Positions 54,959 through 64,000 of a stretch of DNA of 64,000 bases are shown piece by piece (within the stretch, counting starts at the first letter, position 1; every line of letters begins with the position of its first letter). The notes under the pieces are model-generated. The model was not told the origin of the DNA and did no database searches. It was given only the letters and a program-made list of their open reading frames with translations. Source of the DNA: an uncultured Bacteroides sp. Lineage in GTDB: Bacteria > Bacteroidota > Bacteroidia > Bacteroidales > Bacteroidaceae. The position numbers and the translations under genes are program-made. The DNA lies in contig NZ_CAUCSQ010000018.1 in assembly GCF_958445495.1 (NCBI RefSeq), forward strand, positions 26,751 through 90,750. Direction: 5' to 3'.

Positions 54959-55096
54959 TTAGGTTTTCTGTTTTTCAATGCCTTTGCGCAGGTTGTTCTC
55001 GTCGTTGACAAAAAGAATCGTGTTTACCAGACGTAAATAAACCTCTGTCGCTTCTTCGCAATAAGGACAAAAAAACGTTTCAATCGTTATGTTCAT
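54959..55096 (-). CDS. Possible small protein with CPYC motif
   Basis: 45 residues beginning MNITIETFFCPYCEEATEVY and ending KGIEKQKT. The C-x-x-C could bind zinc or be redox-active. Short, without a recognised family or strong promoter, and located within mobile-element debris; may be a truncated remnant. Confidence 0.35.
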   Translation of the reverse strand: MNITIETFFCPYCEEATEVYLRLVNTILFVNDENNLRKGIEKQKT

Positions 55097-55108
55097 AATT
55101 CTATGTAA

Positions 55109-55291
55109 TTAAAGTGTCAATAACCAAAATTCCGATGATACACACGAGGGAGATACTGAATAGGACGATGCTCCATATTGTTTGTGGTACACCGCAGACA
55201 AGGGCTCGAAGTACACCACCCACAGAAAAAGGGCGTAGGAGACGGTGAAAAGGGCGCGTATGGCTGTTTTGACAATCTTCGCTGGCTTCAT
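55109..55291 (-). CDS. Possible small membrane protein from mobile-element debris
   Basis: 60 residues starting MKPAKIVKTAIRALFTVSYA with one membrane segment. The overlapping frame continues a second hydrophobic stretch (SIVLFSISLVCIIGILVID), so a frameshifted two-helix protein is possible. No family recognised. Confidence 0.3.
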   Translation of the reverse strand: MKPAKIVKTAIRALFTVSYALFLWVVYFEPLSAVYHKQYGASSYSVSPSCVSSEFWLLTL

Positions 55292-55405
55292 AACTGTTGT
55301 TTTTTTGGTGCAGATTCGAGAAAGTAGAGCTTGTGCTTATTCGTAGATACATTGGATAGCCCAATAAATTAGGCCAAATAGGGGAATAATAATGTTTTGT
55401 GCTGA

Positions 55406-55441
55406 CGAGATATTTATATCTCGTTATTTTTGGTATATTTG
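55406..55441 (+). promoter_or_regulatory. Promoter and candidate operator of the HTH-ietA-ietS operon
   Basis: TATATTTG (55434-55441) matches TAnnTTTG, 30 nt before the regulator ATG. CGAGATAT / ATATCTCG with a TT centre (55406-55423) is a perfect 8+2+8 palindrome covering the -33 region. That is the placement expected if the Cro/C1-type product represses its own operon. Confidence 0.65.
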
Positions 55442-55471
55442 CACAAATAAATCCAGAATAGCATTTAATAT

Positions 55472-55687
55472 ATGAATAAGATCAAACTTGTACTTGATAA
55501 AAAAGGCATCAAGCAGAAATGGTTAGCCGAACAATTAGGAAAGAGTTTTAATATGGTTAATTCATATGTACAGAATCGAACCCAACCAAGTATTGAAACT
55601 TTATACAAAATAGCCTCAATTCTTGATGTGGAGATAGATGAGTTATTATATTCAAAAAATGACATAGAACGAATTAATAAGCAATAA
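55472..55687 (+). CDS. Cro/C1-type (XRE) helix-turn-helix regulator
   Basis: 71 residues, essentially a single HTH_3 domain (KKGIKQKWLAEQLGKSFNMV, NSYVQNRTQPSIETLYKIAS, ILDVEIDELLY). Stop codon and ietA start are one base apart (TAA-T-ATG), so the three genes form one operon. Likely autorepressor of the system through the palindrome upstream; whether it also senses infection is unknown. AT-rich like the following genes. Confidence 0.93.
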   Translation: MNKIKLVLDKKGIKQKWLAEQLGKSFNMVNSYVQNRTQPSIETLYKIASILDVEIDELLYSKNDIERINKQ

Positions 55688-55688
55688 T

Positions 55689-56642
55689 ATGGCAACAGCG
55701 AATCAATTAAAAACGCTCGTGAAGAGCCACTTTGAAGACAATAGTGAGAAATTTAATACTGTTGCATTACAAATTGCAGCTCATGAAGCTAAATTAGGAC
55801 ATACTAATTTAGCTAATGACATACGAAAAATTATTGATGCCGCCAAAATCAACAAGCCTAAATTGAAAAATATTGATCCCAATTTGCAAGGTTTGTTTTT
55901 AGAGATTTATCCACAGGAACGTTTAACGGATTTAGTTGTTGCTCCACAAATAAAAAATAGGATAGAAAGAATTATTAATGAATTTACCTATAAAGATAAA
56001 TTGTTTAGACACAATCTCGAAAACAGGAGAAAAATTCTTTTTTCGGGAAATCCCGGCACAGGAAAAACAATGACTGCATCAATAATAGCGAATGAATTGC
56101 ACTTGCCAATATATGTAGTATTAATGGATAAAATCGTAACGAAATACATGGGGGAAACAAGTGCTAAATTGCGACAAATCTTCGATTATATCGAAGATGT
56201 TCCTGCCGTTTATCTTTTCGATGAGTTTGATGCAATCGGAGGACAGCGAGGGAAGGATAATGATGTAGGCGAGATGCGTCGAGTATTAAATTCATTTTTA
56301 CAATTTATTGAAAGAGACCATTCTGAAAGTTTAATTATTGCAGCAACTAACAATTTGGAATTGTTAGATCAAGCGTTATTTAGACGTTTTGATGATGTAA
56401 TTCATTATCAACTTCCAAGCGATTTTGAGAAAGTTCAGTTGCTTAAAAACCGATTAAATGGGAATCTTTCACAAAAAGACATTGATTCGATTTTACCGGA
56501 ATTAGCTTCTTTAAGTCATGCAGAAATAAATCAAGCATGTTTAGACGCAATTAAAGAATCCGTAATAAATGAGGTTAAAATATCATCCAGTTTGGTTGTA
56601 AAGACAATCCAAGAAAGGAAATCAGCTTACAACTTAAAATAA
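55689..56642 (+). CDS. ietA: AAA+ ATPase of an IetAS-type defence pair
   Basis: 317 residues. An N-terminal helical region (~1-85) is followed by the AAA+ core: Walker A GNPGTGKT (Lys126), Walker B VYLFDEFD (Asp178, Glu179), an arginine-finger/sensor region SLIIAATNNLELLDQALFRR and a small C-terminal lid domain. This fits FtsH-like single-ring ATPases and the IetA partner described with a subtilase in the ietAS pair of an Agrobacterium Ti plasmid and later as the anti-phage system Gao_Iet. Predicted to energise or gate the protease. Six bases before ietS. Confidence 0.85.
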   Translation: MATANQLKTLVKSHFEDNSEKFNTVALQIAAHEAKLGHTNLANDIRKIIDAAKINKPKLKNIDPNLQGLFLEIYPQERLTDLVVAPQIKNRIERIINEFTYKDKLFRHNLENRRKILFSGNPGTGKTMTASIIANELHLPIYVVLMDKIVTKYMGETSAKLRQIFDYIEDVPAVYLFDEFDAIGGQRGKDNDVGEMRRVLNSFLQFIERDHSESLIIAATNNLELLDQALFRRFDDVIHYQLPSDFEKVQLLKNRLNGNLSQKDIDSILPELASLSHAEINQACLDAIKESVINEVKISSSLVVKTIQERKSAYNLK

Positions 56643-56648
56643 TAGCAC

Positions 56649-59171
56649 ATGAATAAATACGAGCATATTATTGTCCCTGAAACGATAAAAAAGGCTATTA
56701 AATATTCTCCCAGAGGTAGTGTGGGTGGCGGTCTCTCTATACCTATACGCAACCGACAAGAGCATGCAGAATATTTGCAAAAGAAATTTGATGATGCCAG
56801 AGCAGATGACACAACTGTTAAACAACAAATGGCAGCAATCTCCTTACCTGCGAGAAGTGGAACTTATATCGAATTTGCAGGTGCTCCTGCTTATGATTTA
56901 GTATCAAAGAGTTTAGAAGATCAAAAAGCTGGCATTCGATTGTTAAATATTCGGCAGACAAAAACAGAAAATAATCAAGAACAATCATTTGCAACTATCT
57001 ATATTCCTCATGGAAAGGAAAATAAACTTTTAGAAAAGCTACATAAATATGCAACAGAAGAGTTGTGTAATGGGAAACCTAAAAATGATGCTCTTTTCCG
57101 AAGTATCGAGAATATTAATGTCGCTCTTCTGAAAGCGTTATGGACTGACAGTCATGAAGATTTTCCGACTGATCACAATGATTGGTATGAGGTCTGGATA
57201 AGAATTTCCGATGCAGAAGATATTGTAAATCAGCACAACAAATTTATAGATTCTCTACGAAGTCTCGATATTCGCTTCAAAGAAGATTCAATTCTAACAT
57301 TTCCCGAAAGATCTGTATTTTTAGTATATGCAAATAGAGATTCTCTGACTAAATTATTGGGATGTTCAGATCAATTAGCAGAGTTGCGAAGCGGACGTGT
57401 ATTGACGGGATTTCTATTTGATGAGTATAGAGGTGAACAACAAGAATGGGTAGAAGATTTACATAATAGGGTCCAAATTCTTTCAGATACAAATTCTGTT
57501 ATTTGTGTATTAGATTCAGGTGTAAATAATGGACATCCTCTTTTGGAATCTATAATTCCTGAAAAAAATTGTGGCTCTGTCGTTGGAGAGGGTATTGCGG
57601 ATAGGGATGGACATGGTACGAGAATGTGTGGAACCGTCATTTATGGTGATATGTCTTCTTGCCTTGCAAATACCAAAAAAATACAAATTCATAACCAAGT
57701 TGGTTCAATTAAATTGTATCCGCATGGTCGTCCTAATCCAAAAGAAGCATGGGGATTTTTGACTGAACAAGCAGTTTCAACGTCTGAAATTATATTCCCT
57801 CGAAAAAACGTTTGCTATTGCATGGCAATAACGGCAGAAGATAGTGAGCAAGGAAAGCCGACATCTTGGTCAGGTGCTGTTGATTCGATTGCATACAATA
57901 ACGGTAGGAGTGGCCGCTTATTTATGGTTTCTGCTGGTAATATTAGGGATATAAATAATTTGGATAAAGAAATTATTAACGCTTATCCTAATAACCATAG
58001 CCTTCGACCAATTCAGAATCCCGCACAAGCGTGGAATGGTTTAACCATTGGGGCGTTTACAAATATAGTTGCTCCAGATAGTCATGAATTAAGAGCATAC
58101 GATCGTGTTGCACCCGGTGGAGGAATTAGTCCTTTTTCTCGAACCTCATCACTGTGGAAAAAGGGCGCATTAATTAAACCGGAAGTTATGTTTGAAGGAG
58201 GAAATTTATATAAAACCAATGATCCCCAATTCCCATTTTCTTCTCATCAAGATTTGGAATTGATAACAACGAGTAAGAATTACCAAATAAGTGGTTATTT
58301 TGATACTATCAATGCAACAAGTGCAGCGACGGCATTAGCTTCAAACTTTGCAGGTAAATTACAAGCTCGGTATCCTCATTTATGGGCAGAAAGTATTCGT
58401 GGATTAATCGTTCATTCTGCAAAATGGACTTCATGTATGGAAATGCAATTTCCTGTGAGGAATAGAGGAGATATGGAAAAAAGATTACGCCATTGTGGTT
58501 ATGGTGTACCATCAGAAGAAAGAGCGTTTTATAGTACAGAAAATGGTTTAACGTATGTTGCCCAAGAAATAATACAGCCTTTTATTAAGGATCGAGGAGA
58601 TAATTCTCCTAAGATAAATGAAATGCACTTTTTTGAGCTACCTTGGCCTCGTGAGGTTTTAGAGCAACTTGCAGAAACGAACGTTGCAATGCGAGTAACT
58701 TTATCATATTTTATTGAACCAGCTCCCGGTGAAATAGGATGGAAAGATAAATACAGATATGCGTCATGCGGATTGCGGTTTGATGTAAATCAAGAAGACG
58801 AAGACCAAAGAGCATTTCAATTAAGAATTAACAAATTAATTGAAGCAGAAGAAAACGAAGAACGTGGTAAGAATGATTCCACCAGATGGTTAATCGGAGT
58901 AGATAATAGAAATAAAGGATCAATACATTCAGATGAATTAAACCTTACGGCGGCTCAGTTAGCTGTGTGTAACTTGATTGCTGTTTATCCAATCGGAGGT
59001 TGGTGGAAAACACGTACTAATTTGAAACAATACAATAACAAGTTGCGATATTCTTTAATTATATCTTTGGATACCCCTATTGAAAATATAGATTTATACA
59101 ATGTGGTTAAAACAAAAATAGAAAACATGATTAATATTCCGGTTGAGGTAGAAATTCCTATAAACAATTAG
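56649..59171 (+). CDS. ietS: Subtilisin-like serine protease (S8) of an IetAS-type defence pair
   Basis: 840 residues, no signal peptide, so cytoplasmic, unlike most subtilases. An N-terminal domain of ~280 residues precedes the S8 fold. The catalytic triad is Asp289 (ICVLDSGVNNGHP), His322 (DRDGHGTRMCGTV) and Ser558 (INATSAATALASNFAG), with the oxyanion Asn431 in VSAGNIRD. A C-terminal beta-rich domain of ~220 residues follows. The pairing with an upstream AAA+ ATPase, size and cytoplasmic location match IetS. By analogy, active protease during infection would cut host or phage proteins; the target is unknown. Followed by a strong hairpin. Confidence 0.88.
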   Translation: MNKYEHIIVPETIKKAIKYSPRGSVGGGLSIPIRNRQEHAEYLQKKFDDARADDTTVKQQMAAISLPARSGTYIEFAGAPAYDLVSKSLEDQKAGIRLLNIRQTKTENNQEQSFATIYIPHGKENKLLEKLHKYATEELCNGKPKNDALFRSIENINVALLKALWTDSHEDFPTDHNDWYEVWIRISDAEDIVNQHNKFIDSLRSLDIRFKEDSILTFPERSVFLVYANRDSLTKLLGCSDQLAELRSGRVLTGFLFDEYRGEQQEWVEDLHNRVQILSDTNSVICVLDSGVNNGHPLLESIIPEKNCGSVVGEGIADRDGHGTRMCGTVIYGDMSSCLANTKKIQIHNQVGSIKLYPHGRPNPKEAWGFLTEQAVSTSEIIFPRKNVCYCMAITAEDSEQGKPTSWSGAVDSIAYNNGRSGRLFMVSAGNIRDINNLDKEIINAYPNNHSLRPIQNPAQAWNGLTIGAFTNIVAPDSHELRAYDRVAPGGGISPFSRTSSLWKKGALIKPEVMFEGGNLYKTNDPQFPFSSHQDLELITTSKNYQISGYFDTINATSAATALASNFAGKLQARYPHLWAESIRGLIVHSAKWTSCMEMQFPVRNRGDMEKRLRHCGYGVPSEERAFYSTENGLTYVAQEIIQPFIKDRGDNSPKINEMHFFELPWPREVLEQLAETNVAMRVTLSYFIEPAPGEIGWKDKYRYASCGLRFDVNQEDEDQRAFQLRINKLIEAEENEERGKNDSTRWLIGVDNRNKGSIHSDELNLTAAQLAVCNLIAVYPIGGWWKTRTNLKQYNNKLRYSLIISLDTPIENIDLYNVVKTKIENMINIPVEVEIPINN

Positions 59172-59202
59172 ATTTCTAAAAATAGCTGGGAAGGTATGTT
59201 TG

Positions 59203-59244
59203 CACATGAGGCTCTCTATTCTATAAAATGGAGAGCCTCATGTG
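59203..59244 (+). terminator. Terminator hairpin after ietS
   Basis: Perfect 14-bp arms CACATGAGGCTCTC / GAGAGCCTCATGTG with a 14-nt loop, 31 bp after the ietS stop. The following T-run is short. Confidence 0.7.
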
Positions 59245-59245
59245 T

Positions 59246-59654
59246 AAAATTGATTTATAAGATTATTTGCTATAGTTAGATTTTTATTCTATACTTTACA
59301 TAGAGTTGTTTGAAGTAATGCAAAGCACAGCAATCCGAAGCAGTTGTACGTTTGCTTAATCATTGCTTACCGTATTTTGGAGCCAAAACTTATGGCTTAT
59401 CTTCAATAACTTATCTCAAATTTGCATTTTTTCAGGGAAAAAGCCGGCATATCCCGAACAAAAGAAGTTTTAATCTGTTATTATATATGCAAATCAGCCT
59501 GAATGACCGCTTATAAGTATGTGAATATATATAACCCGGTATGTATGCCTCCCCGGCATCGACAGGTAAGATTGCATAGTAGTTTTGTCGTGTTTTATTT
59601 TGTGTTTGTGTTGTGACGGTGCTGCGATGTGAATCGGGGTGCCGTTTTTTTCGT
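59246..59654. other. Intergenic region without recognisable genes
   Basis: Between the defence island and the carboxylase operon. No gene, RNA or insertion-sequence end recognised. Base composition shifts from AT-rich on the left to GC-richer on the right, consistent with the right border of the insert lying here. Confidence 0.4.
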
Positions 59655-59708
59655 ATCCCCTTGTCCGGGTCCCGGCTGATGGCCGTTCGTGGACTCGGAC
59701 AAGGGGAT
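59655..59708. repeat. Strong inverted repeat downstream of the carboxylase operon
   Basis: 18-nt arms (ATCCCCTTGTCCGGGTCC and GGACTCGGACAAGGGGAT) with one G-U-compatible mismatch and an 18-nt loop that can form a CGGC/GCCG inner stem. It lies ~115 nt after the last carboxylase stop codon. Without a T-run it is not a canonical terminator; it may stabilise the 3' end of that mRNA. Confidence 0.6.
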
Positions 59709-59821
59709 TACAAGAGGTCTCTTTACGAATACGCGACCCCGTAAAGAAAAGCTCCCGGCACGACTCGTTTTATCCGGGCGCAAAATTCCGGCATGCTTCC
59801 GGAAAACTTCCGCCCGTAGGG

Positions 59822-61357
<1,536 letters not shown>

Positions 61358-61377
61358 GATGCAATCAGTTCTAATTG

Positions 61378-61887
61378 TTATGCGATAGGCTCTAGGGTTA
61401 TTAATGTCTGGTCGCCGGTGATGTTATCTCCTTCCCGGACCAGTATTTCTTTGATACGGCAATCTGAAACCACTTTGTAGTTGCTTTGCATCTTCATTGC
61501 CTCGATGACGATGGCCGTATCTCCCGCTTTCATCTCCTGTCCTTCCGTTACCGGGATTTTCACGACTTTTCCCGGCATTGGAGAAGTGATGCGGTCATTC
61601 TGTTCCTCTTCGCCTTTCTTGCGCATGCGCAGGTATTTTGCCTGGCTGTCTACAATTTCGACGTTGAAGCTACTGTAATGGGTGTTTACCTTATAGCTCT
61701 TGCCGTTTTCACTACGAATCAGTTGGGCGTTCGAACTGCGGCTGTCCATCAGGATGTTGCAAGTCCCGTTTTCCGCCATCACGACGTCCGCCTCGAACAA
61801 CTGCCCGTCAATGGTTAACGCCACTTTATTATCCTCTTTGCTGATTAATTCGATTTCAGCCACGCGGTTTCCTATATGAATTTCCAT
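61378..61887 (-). CDS. Biotin carboxyl carrier protein
   Basis: 169 residues. The C-terminal ~70 residues are a biotinyl domain (TSPMPGKVVKIPVTEGQEM, VIEAMKMQSNYKVV with the biotinylated Lys in EAMKM). The N-terminal ~90 residues form the beta-rich domain found in propionyl-CoA/methylmalonyl-CoA carriers rather than the short Pro/Ala linker form of AccB. Central swinging arm of the acyl-CoA carboxylase. 20 bp from each neighbour in the operon. Confidence 0.93.
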   Translation of the reverse strand: MEIHIGNRVAEIELISKEDNKVALTIDGQLFEADVVMAENGTCNILMDSRSSNAQLIRSENGKSYKVNTHYSSFNVEIVDSQAKYLRMRKKGEEEQNDRITSPMPGKVVKIPVTEGQEMKAGDTAIVIEAMKMQSNYKVVSDCRIKEILVREGDNITGDQTLITLEPIA

Positions 61888-61907
61888 AATTGAATGCTGT
61901 TTTGGTT

Positions 61908-63419
61908 TTAAATACGAAGTACGCCTTTATGCAATCCGAATTCCTTCCATTTGCTGATGGGGCGGTTGTCGGTGGCGTCGCCGGTGTTTTCTTCAAGGTT
62001 CATCAGGTAATCCATGTAAGCGGCAATCATCGCGATGTTCTCGGCGCGTTCACTGGTGCGCATGATGCACTTCTGCAGGTAGTCGCCGTTCTTGGCGATA
62101 AAACCGGTGTCATAGTGCCCCTCCACGAAGTCGGGAGTATCCATGATGGCACGGAGGTAACTGATGTTATTCTTGACCCCTGTCAGCTTGTATTCGTGAA
62201 GGACGCGGCGCATCCGTTCGATGGCGTAGTCGCGGTTGGTTGCCCATACAATCAGTTTGCCAATCATCGGGTCGTAGTAAATCGGAATTTCATATCCCTC
62301 ATACACATAGCTGTCGATGCGTACGCCGATACCGTTCGGTTCCGTGATTTGTTTGATGATTCCCGGACTCGGCATGAAATTCATTTCGGTATCTTCGGCG
62401 CAGATACGGCATTCGATGGCATGACCGCGTTGTTTGATGTCTTCCTGTTTCAGTTGGAGAACCTGCCCGTCGGCGGCTTTAATCTGTTCTTTCACCAGGT
62501 CCACGCCCACCACTTCTTCCGTAATCGGGTGTTCCACCTGCAGGCGGGTGTTCATTTCGAGAAAATAATAGTTGCGGTGTTTGTCAACCAGGAACTCGAT
62601 GGTTCCCGCACCGATATAATTTACCGCCTTTGCCGCTGCCACCGCTTTCTCTCCCATGTCTTTCCGCAGTTCCGGGGTGATGAACACCGAAGGAGTCTCT
62701 TCTACGATTTTCTGGTTGCGGCGTTGCACGGAACATTCCCGCTCGCAGAGATGAATGACATTGCCATGCTTGTCTCCCAAAATCTGGAACTCGATATGGT
62801 GCGGCTCTTCGACGAATTTCTCAAGATAAACCGTATCGTCGCCGAAAGAAGAGAGCGATTCGCTTTTGGCGGTCGTGTAGGCTTCTTCCACTTCTTCCGC
62901 GTTGTGGATGAGGCGCATCCCCTTTCCGCCGCCTCCCATAGAAGCTTTCAGCATCACCGGATACCCGATTTTATTACATAATTCCACGGCTTCTTCCACG
63001 CTTTTCAAATTCTCCTGAGTGCCCGGAACCACGGGGACGCCGGCTTCAATCATTTTGATGCGGGCGGAAATCTTATCGCCCATAGCTTCCATCGTTTCCG
63101 GGTCGGGACCGATAAAGATAATGCCTTCTTCCCGGCAGCGGCGGGCAAAAGCGGCGTTTTCCGACAAAAAACCGTATCCGGGGTGAATCGCGTCCGCGCG
63201 GCTGGCTTTCGCTACTTCGATGATTTTTTCTATATTCAGATAACTCTCTTTAGATGCGGCGGGACCTATACAATAAGCTTCGTCTGCATAGAGCACATGC
63301 TTCGCAGTCCGGTCTGCCTCGGAAAATATAGCGATACTCGTTATTTCCATCTCCCGGCAGGAGCGCATCACCCTCACGGCAATTTCACCGCGATTGGCTA
63401 CTAAGATTCTTTTTATCAT
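61908..63419 (-). CDS. accC: Biotin carboxylase
   Basis: 503 residues. N-terminal domain (KRILVANRGEIAVRVMRSCR), ATP-grasp (GGGGKGMRLIHN with the Gly-rich loop, YLEKFVEEPHHIEFQILGDK, CSVQRRNQK, EMNTRLQVEHPITEEVVG) and C-terminal domain (GHAIECRICAEDTEMNFMPS). Uses ATP and bicarbonate to carboxylate the carrier biotin. First gene of the three-gene operon and ~160 nt downstream of a cobalamin riboswitch, so the whole operon should respond to B12. Confidence 0.96.
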   Translation of the reverse strand: MIKRILVANRGEIAVRVMRSCREMEITSIAIFSEADRTAKHVLYADEAYCIGPAASKESYLNIEKIIEVAKASRADAIHPGYGFLSENAAFARRCREEGIIFIGPDPETMEAMGDKISARIKMIEAGVPVVPGTQENLKSVEEAVELCNKIGYPVMLKASMGGGGKGMRLIHNAEEVEEAYTTAKSESLSSFGDDTVYLEKFVEEPHHIEFQILGDKHGNVIHLCERECSVQRRNQKIVEETPSVFITPELRKDMGEKAVAAAKAVNYIGAGTIEFLVDKHRNYYFLEMNTRLQVEHPITEEVVGVDLVKEQIKAADGQVLQLKQEDIKQRGHAIECRICAEDTEMNFMPSPGIIKQITEPNGIGVRIDSYVYEGYEIPIYYDPMIGKLIVWATNRDYAIERMRRVLHEYKLTGVKNNISYLRAIMDTPDFVEGHYDTGFIAKNGDYLQKCIMRTSERAENIAMIAAYMDYLMNLEENTGDATDNRPISKWKEFGLHKGVLRI

Positions 63420-63543
63420 ATACTTCTAACATTATGTACATACACATCCGTGCTTTCCCATCTTGCAGGCATCGTCCGCCGGGACATGCTCCGTTTGATG
63501 AAAACAGTATTTTCCTGATTTGGGGCTTAACAAATGATGTTTT

Positions 63544-63565
63544 CCTTTCTAACCCACGAGAAAGG
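63544..63565 (-). promoter_or_regulatory. Hairpin between riboswitch and accC (possible expression platform)
   Basis: On the minus strand CCTTTCT / AGAAAGG with an 8-nt loop, just downstream of the aptamer. It lacks a following U-run, so translational rather than terminator control is more likely. Confidence 0.4.
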
Positions 63566-63576
63566 ATAACCTTTAT

Positions 63577-63764
63577 CCGATTTGGCAGGTCTTCTGACTG
63601 ACTCCTATCTTACGGGCCTTCCCGACGGCAATTGCCGTCAGTGGCATGAATAAGTTCATTCATAAGATATTAAGCGGAGCTTCACAGCAGCGGGACTGTC
63701 CGGGATTTGCACCCGATTCCCTATTAATCGTCCTCCGTTGGCTACGGATTTCGAACCAAATCGG
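63577..63764 (-). promoter_or_regulatory. Cobalamin (B12) riboswitch
   Basis: In minus-strand orientation the aptamer is closed by P1 (CCGATTTGG with CCAAATCGG, 9 bp). It contains the conserved core in order: AATAGGGAATCGGGTGCAAA, TCCCGGACAGTCCCGCTGCT, GTGAAGC, the GCCACTG box, GGGAAGGC and AGTCAGAAGACCTGCC. All are hallmarks of the adenosyl/aquo-cobalamin riboswitch. The only downstream gene in this direction is accC, with the carrier and carboxyltransferase following. Confidence 0.93.
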
Positions 63765-63767
63765 GGG

Positions 63768-63775
63768 CAAAGATA
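63768..63775 (-). promoter_or_regulatory. -7 promoter box for the riboswitch-controlled operon
   Basis: The minus strand reads TATCTTTG (TAnnTTTG), placing the RNA start almost exactly at the first base of riboswitch stem P1. Confidence 0.6.
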
Positions 63776-63884
63776 AATAAATCTTGAATAGAATGTTCTT
63801 TTTTTGCACGAAAGTTTCATTTTTGTGCAATGAGTATGCATCAGGTGCGCGGGCAAACGATGGGGGAAAATCTTTCCGCTACCC

Positions 63885-64000
63885 GGAAATAATTCGCTTG
63901 GAAATAATTCGCTTGGAAGTAATTCGCCTGGAGATAATTCGCCTAGAGATAATTCGCCTAGAGATAATTCGCCTAGAGATAATTCGCCTAGAGATAATTC
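63885..64000 (+). repeat. 15-bp tandem repeat, cut by the right window edge
   Basis: At least 7.7 units of a 15-mer. The first units are GGAAATAATTCGCTT, then GGAAGTAATTCGCCT and GGAGATAATTCGCCT, then identical AGATAATTCGCCTAG-phase copies. The unit equals five codons: one plus-strand frame reads EIIRL repeatedly and another DNSPR. No spacers, so not a CRISPR array. Confidence 0.9.

Noticed and set aside
59595..59783. 62-codon minus-strand frame after the carboxylase operon
   Set aside because: It overlaps the long inverted repeat and shows no protein-like features.
61890..62981. 363-codon open frame opposite accC
   Set aside because: Shadow of the biotin carboxylase gene.
63885..64000. CRISPR-like repeat array
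   Set aside because: Units are contiguous 15-mers without spacers, and there are no cas genes.

Overview
The window reads as chromosomal DNA of a gut Bacteroides, probably close to the B. thetaiotaomicron / ovatus / faecis group. The grounds are SusC/SusD pairs, an ECF sigma / FecR-type anti-sigma pair in front of a polysaccharide utilisation locus (PUL), TAnnTTTG-type -7 promoter boxes in front of most operons, PCMD-type lipoproteins, and a propionate-pathway carboxylase operon under a cobalamin riboswitch. The species is an inference. No rRNA, tRNA or CRISPR array was seen.

Layout. 1-5.4 kb: the 5' part of a glutamate dehydrogenase gene (cut by the left edge), a large PEP-synthase-like protein with two receiver-like domains but no phosphohistidine domain, and an AraC regulator. 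5.7-21.7 kb: two PCMD-type lipoproteins and an outer-membrane barrel protein, separated by a visibly AT-rich ~12 kb block. That block holds a decayed susD remnant, an ECF sigma / anti-sigma pair, SusC, SusD, a TIM-barrel-like protein of unknown family and a GH29 fucosidase-like enzyme, and it ends at a YhcG/DUF1016 nuclease remnant. Similar terminator-like hairpins lie at both ends, so the block looks like a PUL inserted into an older locus. 22.3-27.4 kb: an M48 metalloprotease lipoprotein, a second glutamate dehydrogenase, malic enzyme (MaeB with phosphotransacetylase domain) and a 58-residue membrane protein whose ATG overlaps the maeB stop codon. 27.7-34.6 kb: a SusC/SusD operon without glycosidases that carries a calcineurin-like phosphoesterase. 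34.7-45.9 kb: two efflux systems (MFS/EmrA/TolC and RND/MFP/OMF) flanking an AraC regulator. 45.9-49.1 kb: a copper-type P1B ATPase with heavy-metal (HMA) domains at both ends and an AraC regulator that itself starts with an HMA-like CxxC domain. 49.3-54.4 kb: a GH2 glycosidase, MetY and a LysM/amidase_3 cell-wall amidase. 54.4-59.2 kb: an accessory, AT-rich insert. It has a broken tyrosine recombinase gene and small ORFs, then a tight three-gene operon: a Cro/C1 regulator, an AAA+ ATPase and a subtilisin-like protease. The last two match the IetA/IetS (Gao_Iet) anti-phage pair. A perfect 8+2+8 palindrome sits in the promoter. 59.8-63.8 kb: biotin carboxylase, biotin carrier protein and carboxyltransferase behind a complete cobalamin riboswitch. 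The right edge holds a 15-bp tandem repeat cut by the window end.

How it fits together. The core genes handle carbon/nitrogen redox metabolism (GDH, MaeB, PEP-synthase-like protein) and the succinate-propionate branch (B12-controlled acyl-CoA carboxylase). The accessory parts are glycan acquisition, metal and drug export, and a probable phage-defence island. The best candidates for under-described biology are the HTH-IetA-IetS operon with its putative operator, the HMA-AraC copper regulator, the unknown family inside the fucosidase PUL, the PEP-synthase-like receiver protein and the small protein coupled to maeB.
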